The notes under the pieces: model-generated
The model's input: only the letters and a program-made list of their open reading frames with translations
The model's database searches: none
What the model was told of the DNA's origin: nothing
From: Streptomyces sp. CoH27
Lineage (GTDB): Bacteria; Actinomycetota; Actinomycetes; Streptomycetales; Streptomycetaceae
Length of the DNA: 50,761 bases
Direction of reading: 5' to 3'
NCBI RefSeq assembly: GCF_020181035.1
Contig: NZ_JAIQYY010000001.1
Coordinates: 265,804-316,564, forward strand
Part shown: positions 15,148 through 23,777 of the stretch, in pieces
Layout: each line of letters starts with the position of its first letter
Numbering within the stretch: position 1 is the stretch's first letter
Translations under genes and position numbers: made by a program

Positions 15148-17314
15148 CCGGCGCCCCCGCGGCGGACCGGCGGATCCCGTCCGCCGGCTTCTGCCTGGCG
15201 GCCGACAGCACCCGGTCCGGCCGGATGGGCAGGGTGCGATGGCGTACGCCGGTCGCGTGCCAGACCGCGTTGGCGACGGCGGCCGCGGCGCCGACGATGC
15301 CGACCTCGCCGATGCCCTTGATGCCGACCGGGTCGTCGGGATCGGTGTCCTCGATCCAGTCCGCCTCGATGCGGGGCACGTCGGCGTGGGTGGCCACGTG
15401 GTAGCCGGCGAGGTCGGCGCCGACGTGGCCGCCCGAGGCGCGGTCCCGGACGGCCTCCTCGTGCAGGGCCATGGAGATGCCCCAGATCATGCCGCCCAGC
15501 AACTGCCCCCGTGCGGTGAGCGGGTTGACGATCGGGCCCGCCGCGAAGATGCCGAGCATGCGCCGCACCCGTACCTCGCCGGTGCTGACGTCCACCGCCA
15601 CCTCGGCGAACTGCGCCCCGAAGGAGTGCCGTTCGGCGGCGGCGAGGGCCGCGACGGCCTCGGTGGTGTCCGAGCGGACCGTGATGCCCTCGGGCGGAAT
15701 GACGGTGCCCGGAGCGAGCCGCTCCAGCAGTTCGGCGGCCGCGGCCCGGACGGCCCATGACCAGGAGCGGGTGCCCATGGAACCACCCGCGATCATCGCG
15801 GGGCCGAAGTCGCTGTCGCCGATGCGCACCCGGACGCGCTCGGGAGCCGTCCGCAGCGCGTCGGCAGCGACCAGCGTGAGTGCGGTACGGGCCCCGGTGC
15901 CGATGTCGGCCGCGGAGATCCGGACGGTGAAGGTGCCGTCCGGGTGTGCGGTCGCGGTCGCGGTGGACGGCTGGGCACCGGCCGGGAAGGAGGCCGCCGC
16001 CGTGCCCGTACCGAGCAGCCAGCGGCCGTCCCGGCGCAGCCCGGGGCGCGGATCCCGGTCCGCCCAGCCGAACCTGCGGGCGCCCTCCCGGAAGCAGGCG
16101 GCCAGATTGCGGCCGGCGAACGGCAGCCCGGAGACCGGGCCCTTGTCGGGTTCGTTGCGCAGGCGCAGCTCGATCGGGTCGAGCCCGCACTTCTCGGCGA
16201 GCTCGTCCAGCGCCGCCTCCAGCGCGAACGAACCCGGCGCCTCGCCCGGGGCGCGCATGTAGGTCGGGGTCGGCACGTCGAGCCGTACGACGCGGTTGGC
16301 GGTGTGGTGGGCGCCCGCGTCGTACATCACCCGGGCCACCCCCGCACTCGGCTCGACGAACTCGTGCACGGTGGAGGTGAGGCTGACCGAGCGGTGCTCC
16401 AGCGCGCGCAGATGTCCGTCGGCGTCGGCACCGAGCCGGACGCGCTGGGCCGTGGGGCTGCGGTAGCCGGCCAGCGAGAACATCTGACGCCGGGTCAGTA
16501 CCACCCGCACCGGCCGCCCGAGGACGGTCGCGGCCATCACTGCGGCCACCTGGTGGGCGCGCAGGCCCTTGCTGCCGAAGCCGCCGCCGACGTGCTCGGA
16601 GCGTACGCGCACCGAGGCGGGGTCGAGCGAGAAGAGGTTCGCGAGCTCGCCGACGACCCAGGTGGCACCCTGATTGGAGTCGATCACCTCCAGCCTGCCG
16701 CCGTCCCAGTGGGCGGTCGCCGCATGCGGCTCCATGGGGTTGTGATGCTCTTCGGGGGTGGTGTACTCGGCGTCCACGACGACGGCCGAGGCGGCCAGTT
16801 CGGCGTCGAGGTCGCCCTTCTCCGTCACCGCGGGCATGTGCCCGGCCGCCGGGTAGGCGTCGGGGCGCTCGGCGCCGAACTCGATGTCGTGGGGCTCCTG
16901 TTCGTAGTGCACCACGAGCGCCTCGGCGGCCTCCCGGGCCTGCTCGGACGTCTCGGCCACGACCAGCGCCACCGGCCAGCCCAGGTGCGGCACCCGGTCG
17001 TGCTGGAAGACGGCGCAGGTCAGGTCGGGCCGCATGCCCAGCAGAGAGGTGTAGTCGGTGTGGAGGCGGGGGGCGTTGCGGTGGTCCAGGACGGCGAGGA
17101 CACCGGGCATGGCGAGGACCGGGTCGGTGTCGAGGCCGCGGATGCGGCCGCGGGCGACCGTGGACAGCACCAGCCAGCCGTACGCGAGGTTCGCGAAGGG
17201 CACCTCTCCGGCGTAGCGGGCGGCTCCGGTGACCTTGTCGCGCCCCTCGATGCGGGTGTGTGCCGTGCCGACGGCGGGTGTATGCAGGGAGGTCGGTGTG
17301 GTGAGGGTGCTCAT
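15140..17314 (-). CDS. Molybdenum hydroxylase, molybdopterin-binding catalytic subunit (PaoC/YagR-like)
   Basis: A 724-residue large subunit of the xanthine dehydrogenase/aldehyde oxidase family. It starts MSTLTTPTSLHTPAVG with ATG 17314, overlapping the upstream FAD-subunit stop (ATGA). Motifs include RIEGRDKVTGAARYAGEVPF, LVVAETSEQAREAAEAL, EYTTPEEHHNPMEPHAATAH, SEHVGGGFGSKGLRAHQVAA, TYMRAPGEAPGSFALEAALD, and near the end GIKGIGEVGIVGAAAAVANA, whose glutamate (GEVG) is the conserved catalytic base. Operon order (2Fe-2S, FAD, Moco, XdhC) matches the E. coli paoABCD aldehyde oxidase, so oxidation of aldehydes is the best guess; xanthine cannot be excluded. Confidence 0.92.
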   Translation of the reverse strand: MSTLTTPTSLHTPAVGTAHTRIEGRDKVTGAARYAGEVPFANLAYGWLVLSTVARGRIRGLDTDPVLAMPGVLAVLDHRNAPRLHTDYTSLLGMRPDLTCAVFQHDRVPHLGWPVALVVAETSEQAREAAEALVVHYEQEPHDIEFGAERPDAYPAAGHMPAVTEKGDLDAELAASAVVVDAEYTTPEEHHNPMEPHAATAHWDGGRLEVIDSNQGATWVVGELANLFSLDPASVRVRSEHVGGGFGSKGLRAHQVAAVMAATVLGRPVRVVLTRRQMFSLAGYRSPTAQRVRLGADADGHLRALEHRSVSLTSTVHEFVEPSAGVARVMYDAGAHHTANRVVRLDVPTPTYMRAPGEAPGSFALEAALDELAEKCGLDPIELRLRNEPDKGPVSGLPFAGRNLAACFREGARRFGWADRDPRPGLRRDGRWLLGTGTAAASFPAGAQPSTATATAHPDGTFTVRISAADIGTGARTALTLVAADALRTAPERVRVRIGDSDFGPAMIAGGSMGTRSWSWAVRAAAAELLERLAPGTVIPPEGITVRSDTTEAVAALAAAERHSFGAQFAEVAVDVSTGEVRVRRMLGIFAAGPIVNPLTARGQLLGGMIWGISMALHEEAVRDRASGGHVGADLAGYHVATHADVPRIEADWIEDTDPDDPVGIKGIGEVGIVGAAAAVANAVWHATGVRHRTLPIRPDRVLSAARQKPADGIRRSAAGAPDA

Positions 17315-18299
17315 CGGGCGGCCTCCTCGGCGAGTTCGGTCAGGACGGCCACCACGAGATTGCGGATCAGGTCCACCTTGTAGCCGTTGTGCCGCAGCGG
17401 CCGTGCCGCCGCCAGCTCGGCGTCCGCCGCGGCCTCGTAGGTCGCGGCGCCGGCCGGCGCACCGGCCAGGACCCGCTCGGCCGCCACGGCCCGCCACGGC
17501 CGGGAGGCCACGGCACCGAGGGCCAGGCGCGCGTCCCGTACGACGCCGTCGCGGACGTCGAGCGCGGCGGCGAGGGAGCCGAGGGCGAACGCGTACGAGG
17601 CACGCTCACGCACCTTGCGATAGCGGGAGTTGGCGGCGACCGGGGCGGGCGGCAGCGTGACGTGCGTGATCAGCGCGCCCGGCGGCAGCGCGGTCTCCAG
17701 GTGCGGGGTGTCACCGACGGGCAGATAGAAGTCGGTGAGCGGCAACTCCCCCGGTCCGTCCGGGGTTTCGAAGCGGACGACGGCATCGAAGGCGGTGAGG
17801 GCCACGGCCATGTCCGAGGGGTGTACGGCGACGCAGTGACCGGATGCGCCCAGGATCGCGTGGTTGTGGTGTTCGCCCTCGACGGCGGGGCAACCACTGC
17901 CGGGAACGCGCTTGTTGCAGGGCTTGGTGACATCGGTGAAGTAGCCGCACCGGGTGCGCTGCAGCAGGTTCCCGCCGACCGTGGCCATGTTGCGCAGCTG
18001 ACCGGACGCACCCGCCAGCACCGCTTGCGCGAGCGCCGGGTAGCGGCTCCGGACCTCGGGGTGGGCGGCCAGGTCGCCGTTGGTGACGGTGGCGCCGATG
18101 CGCAGGCCGCCCTCGGGCGTCGACTCGATGTCGTCGAGCGGGAGTTCACGGATGTCGACCAGCCGGGCGGGCCGCTCCACACCGCTCTTCATGAGGTCGA
18201 CGAGGTTGGTGCCGCCGCCGAGGAAGCGGGTGTCCGGATCGGCGCCGAGCAGCGCGACGGCTCCGGCGACGTCGGATGCCCGCTGATAGCCGAACTCCC

Positions 18300-18303
<4 letters not shown>
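17311..18303 (-). CDS. Molybdenum hydroxylase, FAD-binding subunit (PaoB/YagS-like)
   Basis: A 330-residue FAD subunit. It has TRFLGGGTNLVDLMKSGVER, LRIGATVTNGDLAAH, GQLRNMATVGGNLLQRTRCG and the cysteine-rich insertion RCGYFTDVTKPCNKRVPGSG-C, which in PaoB and hydroxybenzoyl-CoA reductase holds an additional [4Fe-4S] cluster. The presence of that insertion supports the PaoABC subgroup over ordinary xanthine dehydrogenase. Both ends overlap the neighbouring operon genes by four bases (ATGA), indicating translational coupling and a heterotrimeric product. Confidence 0.92.
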
Positions 18304-18872
<569 letters not shown>

Positions 18873-18998
18873 GAGTCGCTTCTTTCGTATGTACGGGACA
18901 GACGGAAGGGGTGAAGCAGACGTGCGGGATGCTGGGACCGGACAGGGGGCTGCTGGTGACTGCCGCAGGACCGCGTCCGCAGCTATGGTGGACACAAC

Positions 18999-19042
18999 CG
19001 GACAGCTGTCCGCTACCTGGAAACGTAACGGACAGCTGTCCG
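18999..19042. promoter_or_regulatory. Two identical palindromic operators between the oxidase operon and its TetR gene
   Basis: CGGACAGCTGTCCG occurs twice, at 18999-19012 and 19029-19042, each a perfect 14-bp palindrome and exactly 30 bases apart, close to three helical turns. The sites lie 126-170 bases upstream of the 2Fe-2S subunit gene and 46-89 bases upstream of the TetR gene. This is textbook placement for a TetR repressor controlling both directions. Confidence 0.85.
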
Positions 19043-19087
19043 CTTAGCAAGTGTGGGGATTCGGCCACGGACCCCTGAGGAGGACGA

Positions 19088-19699
19088 GTGCCGCAACAGA
19101 AGGACTCACCCCGGCGCTCGGACGCGCAGCGCAACCGCGAGCGCATCCTGGAAGTGGCGCTCGTCGAACTGTCCCGGTCCGCGGACGCCCCGCTGAGCGC
19201 GATAGCCAAGAAGGCGGGGGTCGGGCAGGGCACGTTCTACCGGAACTTCCCCAACCGCGAATCACTCGTCCTGGAGATCTACCGCCACGAGACGCAGCAG
19301 GTGGCCGACACCGCGGTCCGCCTGCTGCAGACCCGGGCACCGGACCGGGCCCTGCGCGCCTGGATGGACCGGCTCGCCGAGTTCGCCATGACCAAGGCCG
19401 GACTGGCCGACGCCATCCGGCAGGCCACGGGCGCCCCCGGCGGCCCGGCGAAGCCGCCCCACACACCGGTGAGCGCGGCGGCGGAACTCCTGCTCCGCGC
19501 CAACGAGGAAGCGGGCACGATCCGGCCTGGGGTCACCGCGGACGACTTCTTCCTCGCCATCGCCGGCCTCTGGCAACTGGGCCCGCACGACGACTGGCAG
19601 CCGCGCGCCGCCCGTCTTCTCGACCTGGTCATGGACGGCCTGCGCGCGGGGGCGGCCGGCGGACGAGCCTCACACTCCCCTTCGGCACCCTCGGCCTGA
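19088..19699 (+). CDS. TetR-family regulator of the adjacent molybdenum hydroxylase operon
   Basis: A 203-residue TetR protein. GTG 19088 follows GAGGAGGACGA. The DNA-binding domain reads RRSDAQRNRERILEVALVEL, then APLSAIAKKAGVGQGTFYRN followed by FPNRESLVLEIYRHE. The C-terminal domain (SAAAELLLRANEEAGTIRPG, DDFFLAIAGLWQL) is the SbtR-like type common in Streptomyces. It is divergent from the paoABCD-like operon across 215 bases holding two identical palindromes, so autoregulation plus operon repression is the natural reading. The inducer may be an aldehyde (inference). Confidence 0.92.
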   Translation: MPQQKDSPRRSDAQRNRERILEVALVELSRSADAPLSAIAKKAGVGQGTFYRNFPNRESLVLEIYRHETQQVADTAVRLLQTRAPDRALRAWMDRLAEFAMTKAGLADAIRQATGAPGGPAKPPHTPVSAAAELLLRANEEAGTIRPGVTADDFFLAIAGLWQLGPHDDWQPRAARLLDLVMDGLRAGAAGGRASHSPSAPSA

Positions 19700-19780
19700 A
19701 GGAGGGCTCGCCAAGGGCGGCCGCGCACATGGCGTGGCGGGCAGGCGAGTCGCGGTCGTGGCCGAGCCCAGGGCGGTCGG

Positions 19781-20365
19781 CTAGCCGTCCAGCAAAGCGC
19801 TCACCAGGCGTGTCATGGCGGGGCCTGGGTCGGGTGTGCCCGGCCGGCTGGTCATCAGCAGGTGGTGGGCGGTGCCGACGACCGCGAGGGCCACGGTGGC
19901 CGGGTCGACGGTCTCCGCCACCCGGCCCAGCCTCTGCTCGGCCCGGAGATAGCCCGTGACGGCCCGCTGGATCGCGTCGAAGCCGGGCGCTCCGCCTTCC
20001 AGGGCCTCGCGGATGCGCAGCATACTGCCGGGGCGGGCCATGGCGAGCCCCGATATCGCCGGGCCGCCGTAGTCGAACAGCGCGCGGGCGACGGCGTCGA
20101 GATTTCCCGCCACCGTGTTCCGCCCTGCCAGGTCCATGAGCGACTCCGCCTGCGCGGCGGTCCGCGCGAAGCGGTCGAGGCAGAGCTCAGCCACGAACTC
20201 GTCCATCCCCGCGAAGTGCGTGTGCAACAGCCCCTTGGCGCAGCCCGCCTCGGTGGTGACGGCCCGGCTGGTGAGGGCGCCGGGCCCGTGCCTGTCCACG
20301 ACGCGCTCGGCGGCGGCGAACAACTGCTCGCGCACGTCCGGCGTCGCCACTCCGCGCGGTGACAT
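19781..20365 (-). CDS. TetR-family regulator divergent from a methyltransferase
   Basis: A 194-residue TetR protein starting at ATG 20365 behind GGAGGAGAG. The helix-turn-helix is ALTSRAVTTEAGCAKGLLHT followed by HFAGMDEFVAELC. The C-terminal ligand domain is unassigned. The gene is convergent with the previous TetR gene and divergent from the methyltransferase at 20504, with two TGGGC-N4-GCCCA sites in the 138-base gap. It probably represses the methyltransferase and itself. Confidence 0.9.
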   Translation of the reverse strand: MSPRGVATPDVREQLFAAAERVVDRHGPGALTSRAVTTEAGCAKGLLHTHFAGMDEFVAELCLDRFARTAAQAESLMDLAGRNTVAGNLDAVARALFDYGGPAISGLAMARPGSMLRIREALEGGAPGFDAIQRAVTGYLRAEQRLGRVAETVDPATVALAVVGTAHHLLMTSRPGTPDPGPAMTRLVSALLDG

Positions 20366-20439
20366 GGGCCTCTCCTCCGTTCCGGTGCCGCCGTCCGCAT
20401 GACGCGCAACTGCGGTGATGGTAATGGACATTGCGGGTT

Positions 20440-20474
20440 TGGGCGCATGCCCATACAGTTTGGGCGCACGCCCA
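20440..20474. promoter_or_regulatory. Twin TGGGC-N4-GCCCA operators
   Basis: TGGGCGCATGCCCA (20440-20453) and TGGGCGCACGCCCA (20461-20474) are near-identical inverted repeats exactly 21 bases apart, two helical turns, so a dimer pair would sit on one DNA face. They lie 30-64 bases upstream of the methyltransferase start and 75-109 upstream of the TetR start. Confidence 0.85.
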
Positions 20475-20503
20475 TTCTCCGTCGTCCACCACAGGAGGCA
20501 TCC

Positions 20504-21370
20504 GTGTCCGACGTCGCCAACACCGAGCAGGCACGCGCATGGAACGGCCCCGAGGGCACCCACTGGGCCCGTCACCAGGACCGCTGGAACGCCGTGAACG
20601 GAGGCTTCGACGCACCGCTGCTCGACGCCGCGGCCATCACCGCGACCCACCGGATCCTGGACATCGGCTGCGGTTCCGGCCGGACCACACGCCTCGCCGC
20701 GCTCCGGGCACCCCGAGGACACGCGCTGGGCCTCGATCTGTCCGCCCCCATGCTGGACGAGGCACGGGCCCGCGCGAAGCGGGAGGGCATCGCCAACGTC
20801 TCCTTCACGCAAGGCGACGCTCAGGTCCACCCCTTCGAGGCAGGCGGCTTCGACGCGGCTGTCAGCCGTTTCGGAGTGATGTTCTTCGCCGACCCCGTGG
20901 CCGCCTTCGCCAACGTGGGCCGGGCACTGACGCCCGGCGGCCGCCTCGCCTTCATCTGCGCGGCCGCACCGGAGCTCAACGACTGGGTGGTGGCGGTGAA
21001 CGCGCTGCGCGGCATCCTCCCGGTCGGCGACCTGGGCCGGCCGGGAGTGCCCGGCATGTTCTCGCTGGCCGGCCCGGACCGCATCCGCGAGGTCCTCACC
21101 ATGGCCGGCTACACCGCCGTCGCCGTCGAGCAGGCACACGCGGACGGGGAATGGGGGCAGGGGGCCGAGGACGCGGCGGAGTTCCTGCTCGGCACCGGCC
21201 CCGGCCGCCACCTGATGGACCAGGCCGACAGCACGGCACAGGACCGCGCCCGCCACACCCTGATCGACCATCTGCGCGCCCACGAGAGGACCGACGGCAC
21301 GGTCCTGCTCCGCAGCACCGCCTGGCTCGTCACGGCGGACCGCCCGGCCACCCCGTCGGACCGGTCCTGA
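20504..21370 (+). CDS. Class I SAM-dependent methyltransferase
   Basis: A 288-residue methyltransferase. GTG 20504 is preceded by AGGAGG. Motif I is ILDIGCGSGRTTRLAAL, the acidic second strand is GHALGLDLSAPMLDEARARA, and a later motif is FDAAVSRFGVMFFADPVAAF. The remainder is an insertion-containing C-terminal part (ALTPGGRLAFICAAAP). The substrate is unknown; this methyltransferase-11 type acts on small molecules such as quinones or xenobiotics. The divergent TetR with twin operators suggests inducible expression in response to a small ligand. Confidence 0.88.
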   Translation: MSDVANTEQARAWNGPEGTHWARHQDRWNAVNGGFDAPLLDAAAITATHRILDIGCGSGRTTRLAALRAPRGHALGLDLSAPMLDEARARAKREGIANVSFTQGDAQVHPFEAGGFDAAVSRFGVMFFADPVAAFANVGRALTPGGRLAFICAAAPELNDWVVAVNALRGILPVGDLGRPGVPGMFSLAGPDRIREVLTMAGYTAVAVEQAHADGEWGQGAEDAAEFLLGTGPGRHLMDQADSTAQDRARHTLIDHLRAHERTDGTVLLRSTAWLVTADRPATPSDRS

Positions 21371-21492
21371 CCACGGTCCGCGGACGGCAGCCGACTGCAC
21401 GGCGCACCCCGTGGGCCTGCTGCGCCGTATCGCCTTCCGAGCCGACGACCCGAAGGACGCGCTGACGCTCGCCCGTCACGTCGACGTCCACC

Positions 21493-22500
21493 TCAGGGGG
21501 ACCCGCGACGCCTCTGGTCGGTGAGGTAGTCCCGCAGGATGGACAGGAAGCTCGGGTCGGGGGCGAGGCCGAGTCGGGCGGCGCGCGTGTTGTCGAAGGC
21601 GGCGGGCCAGGAGGCCACGATGGCCTCGACGGCGGGGTCCGGCGTGACGGTCACCAGATCGGCGACGGCGTCACCCGCCGTCTGTCGCAGGGTGGCGAGC
21701 ATGTCGGCGACCGAGACGGTGAGCGCGGGGAGGTTGACCGGCATCGGGCCGTCGAGCCGTCCCGGCCCGGGGCCGCGCTCGGCCTGCGCGACACGCAGGA
21801 TCCCCTCGACCGTGCGTCGTGGTGAGGCCAGGGCCACGCGCAGGTCGGGGCGCACCGGGCAGACCGCGGGGAGACCCGCGAGGGGTTCGCGAATGATGCC
21901 GGACAGGAAGCCGGAGGCGGCCGCGTTCGGCGGACCGGGCCGCACCGAGACGGTCATCAGGCGGACGACACGCCCGTCGAGGAAGCCGTGGCGGGTGTAG
22001 TCCGCGATCAGATGTTCACAGATGAGTTTCTGTGTTCCGTAACTCGACCGCGGCACAGGCGGGGTCGACTCGCCGACCACCGGGGTCAGGGGAAGCCCCG
22101 GACCGGAGCCGTAGACGGCGAGGCTGCTGGAGAACACCAGCCTCGCCACCGGCCCGCCGGTGGCGGACTGCGCCCGCGCGGCGTCGAGCAGGGCAAGGGT
22201 GGTGTCCACGTTGACGCGCATGCCGAGGTCGACATCGGCCTCGCATTCGGCCGACACCGCGGCGGCGAGATGGAACACCACGTCGACCGGCTCCGCGAAC
22301 ACGGCGTCCAGGCGGTCGATCAGGTCACCGTGCACGACGTCCACCAGCGGGTCGGCCGCCACGGGGGCATCGGGCCGTACGACGCGGTCGGCGAGCACCA
22401 GCCGCTCGATCGGCGCGCCGTCGAACGTCCGGGTCCGCAGCAGGGCGGCGGCCAGCAGACGTCCCAGGAAGCCGAACGCACCGGTGATGACAACCCTCAC
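21493..22500 (-). CDS. denD: NAD-dependent epimerase/dehydratase, D-erythronate dehydrogenase (DenD)-like
   Basis: A 335-residue short-chain, extended-type reductase. It starts at GTG 22500 (MRVVITGAFGFLGRLLAAAL) behind GGGAGCAG. It shows VFHLAAAVSAECEADVDLGM, NVDTTLALLDAAR, LVFSSSLAVYG, then SSYGTQKLICEHLIADYTRH with the YxxxK catalytic pair, and RLMTVSVRPGPPNAAASGFL. The VRPGxPNxAAS and SYGxQKxxxE signatures are those of DenD, which oxidises D-erythronate C2. Other denerythronate-catabolism genes are not adjacent, so the biological role is less sure than the family. An SRPBCC relic lies just upstream on the same strand. Confidence 0.82.
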   Translation of the reverse strand: MRVVITGAFGFLGRLLAAALLRTRTFDGAPIERLVLADRVVRPDAPVAADPLVDVVHGDLIDRLDAVFAEPVDVVFHLAAAVSAECEADVDLGMRVNVDTTLALLDAARAQSATGGPVARLVFSSSLAVYGSGPGLPLTPVVGESTPPVPRSSYGTQKLICEHLIADYTRHGFLDGRVVRLMTVSVRPGPPNAAASGFLSGIIREPLAGLPAVCPVRPDLRVALASPRRTVEGILRVAQAERGPGPGRLDGPMPVNLPALTVSVADMLATLRQTAGDAVADLVTVTPDPAVEAIVASWPAAFDNTRAARLGLAPDPSFLSILRDYLTDQRRRGSP

Positions 22501-22520
22501 GTGACTGCTCCCGTCGGCTC

Positions 22521-22800
22521 CTACGCGGACTCCAGTACCTCCTTGAGCCTGGCCGGATCGCCGGCCACGCAATCGGCGTCACGCTGAAAATCGGCGTCGC
22601 TCGCGTCCCGCTGCCGGCGGAGCGTGAACACCACTTCGCTTCCCTCGCCGTCGGCGATCACACGTACCGGGTTGTAGACGGTCTCCCCGGACGGCAGCGT
22701 GACGTGGTGGTCGAGCACACCCAGCTCGTTGCGCGGCACGAAGGCGACCACGACACGCCCAGGGACGAGGACTGCGCGACCCACCGGCCATCGGCCCGCG
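22521..22800 (-). pseudogene. SRPBCC (polyketide cyclase-like) gene, N-terminally truncated and frameshifted
   Basis: The C-terminal ~75 residues are clear (RVVVAFVPRNELGVLDHHVT, LPSGETVYNPVRVIADGEGS, EVVFTLRRQRDASDADFQRD). The immediately preceding family sequence DGRWVAQSSSLG is present but in another frame, with the shift near 22756-22760. The N-terminal ~60 residues expected for the family are not found upstream. The open frame from 22784 would therefore begin with non-homologous residues. It is a decayed gene, not an intact small protein. SRPBCC proteins bind hydrophobic ligands or cyclise polyketides. Confidence 0.65.
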
Positions 22801-23057
22801 GCCGGGCCGGATCCGGCGGTTGCGGCCGTCGACGGTCACGCTGACCGGTCCGGCCTCGCGTCGGGCATCAGCAGCACCACCCGGCAGATCACCGCCTTCC
22901 TAGCGGCCGGCGCCCTATTCGTTCACCGGGACCGGCCCGGCTCGCGTCCCCGCTCCGCTCCCGCCGCTCACCGACCGGGCGGGATCGTACGGGGCGTGCG
23001 TTCTGCTGTCGGCCGAGACGGTCGCGTCTCCCCGGGCACGGGCGACATCATCGGCCC

Positions 23058-23753
23058 ATGCAGTCGGTCTTCGTTCTCGTCCACAGTCCGTCCGTCGGCC
23101 CCTCGACCTGGCATCCCGTCGCCGCACACCTGCTGGCGGCGGGACATCGGGTACGGGTGCCGTCGTTGCTGCACATCGGCTCCGGGGATCCGCCCTTCTG
23201 GCCCCGGGTGGTCGACGCGGTCCGCGACGATCTACGGCAGGTCCCGGCCGGCAGCTCCGTCACGCTGGTGGCGCACAGCAACGCGGGCTTGTTCGTCCCC
23301 GTCCTTCGCGCGGGCCTCGACCATCCGGTGGCCGGCTCGGTCTTCGTGGACGCCGCTCTGCCTGCCAGGACCGGAGCGACCCCCGTCGCCCCACCCGAAC
23401 TGCTCGAATTCCTCGGCCCGTTGGCCGTGCACGGCAGGCTGCCGCGGTGGACCGACTGGTGGGACGAAGCCGACGTCGCGCCCATGTTCCGCGACCCGGC
23501 AGTGCGGCGGACCATCGTGGAGGAGCAGCCCACCCTGCCCCTGTCCTTCTACGAGCAGCGCATCCCGGTCCCCGACGGCTGGGACGACCACCCCTGCTCC
23601 TACCTGCTGTTCGGACCGCCGTACGAGGATCTCGCCGCCGAGGCGCGCGCACGCGGCTGGCGTGTGGCGCACCTGCCCGGCGCGCACCTTCATCAGACCG
23701 TCGATCCGGCCGGCACTGCCCGCCGTCTCGTCGACCTCGCCGCCACGACGTGA
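23058..23753 (+). CDS. Alpha/beta hydrolase-fold protein
   Basis: A 231-residue protein. It begins MQSVFVLVHSPSVGPSTWHP (oxyanion-strand region) and has the nucleophile elbow LVAHSNAG, an A-H-S-N-A variant of G-x-S-x-G. SVFVDAALPARTGATP follows the fifth strand, and a late histidine in LPGAHLHQTVDP is the likely catalytic base. An aspartate-containing turn (DHPCSYLLFGPPYED) precedes it. No specific esterase or hydrolase role can be assigned. ATG 23058 has only a weak ribosome binding site. It is convergent with the alginate-lyase-like gene 24 bases on. Confidence 0.85.
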   Translation: MQSVFVLVHSPSVGPSTWHPVAAHLLAAGHRVRVPSLLHIGSGDPPFWPRVVDAVRDDLRQVPAGSSVTLVAHSNAGLFVPVLRAGLDHPVAGSVFVDAALPARTGATPVAPPELLEFLGPLAVHGRLPRWTDWWDEADVAPMFRDPAVRRTIVEEQPTLPLSFYEQRIPVPDGWDDHPCSYLLFGPPYEDLAAEARARGWRVAHLPGAHLHQTVDPAGTARRLVDLAATT

Positions 23754-23777
23754 CCCGCGGCCGGAGCCGCGTGGCGG

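Noticed and set aside
19781..21400. 539-residue reading of the TetR gene
   Set aside because: The extra N-terminal part is a shadow of the divergent methyltransferase; ATG 20365 with GGAGGAGAG is the real start.
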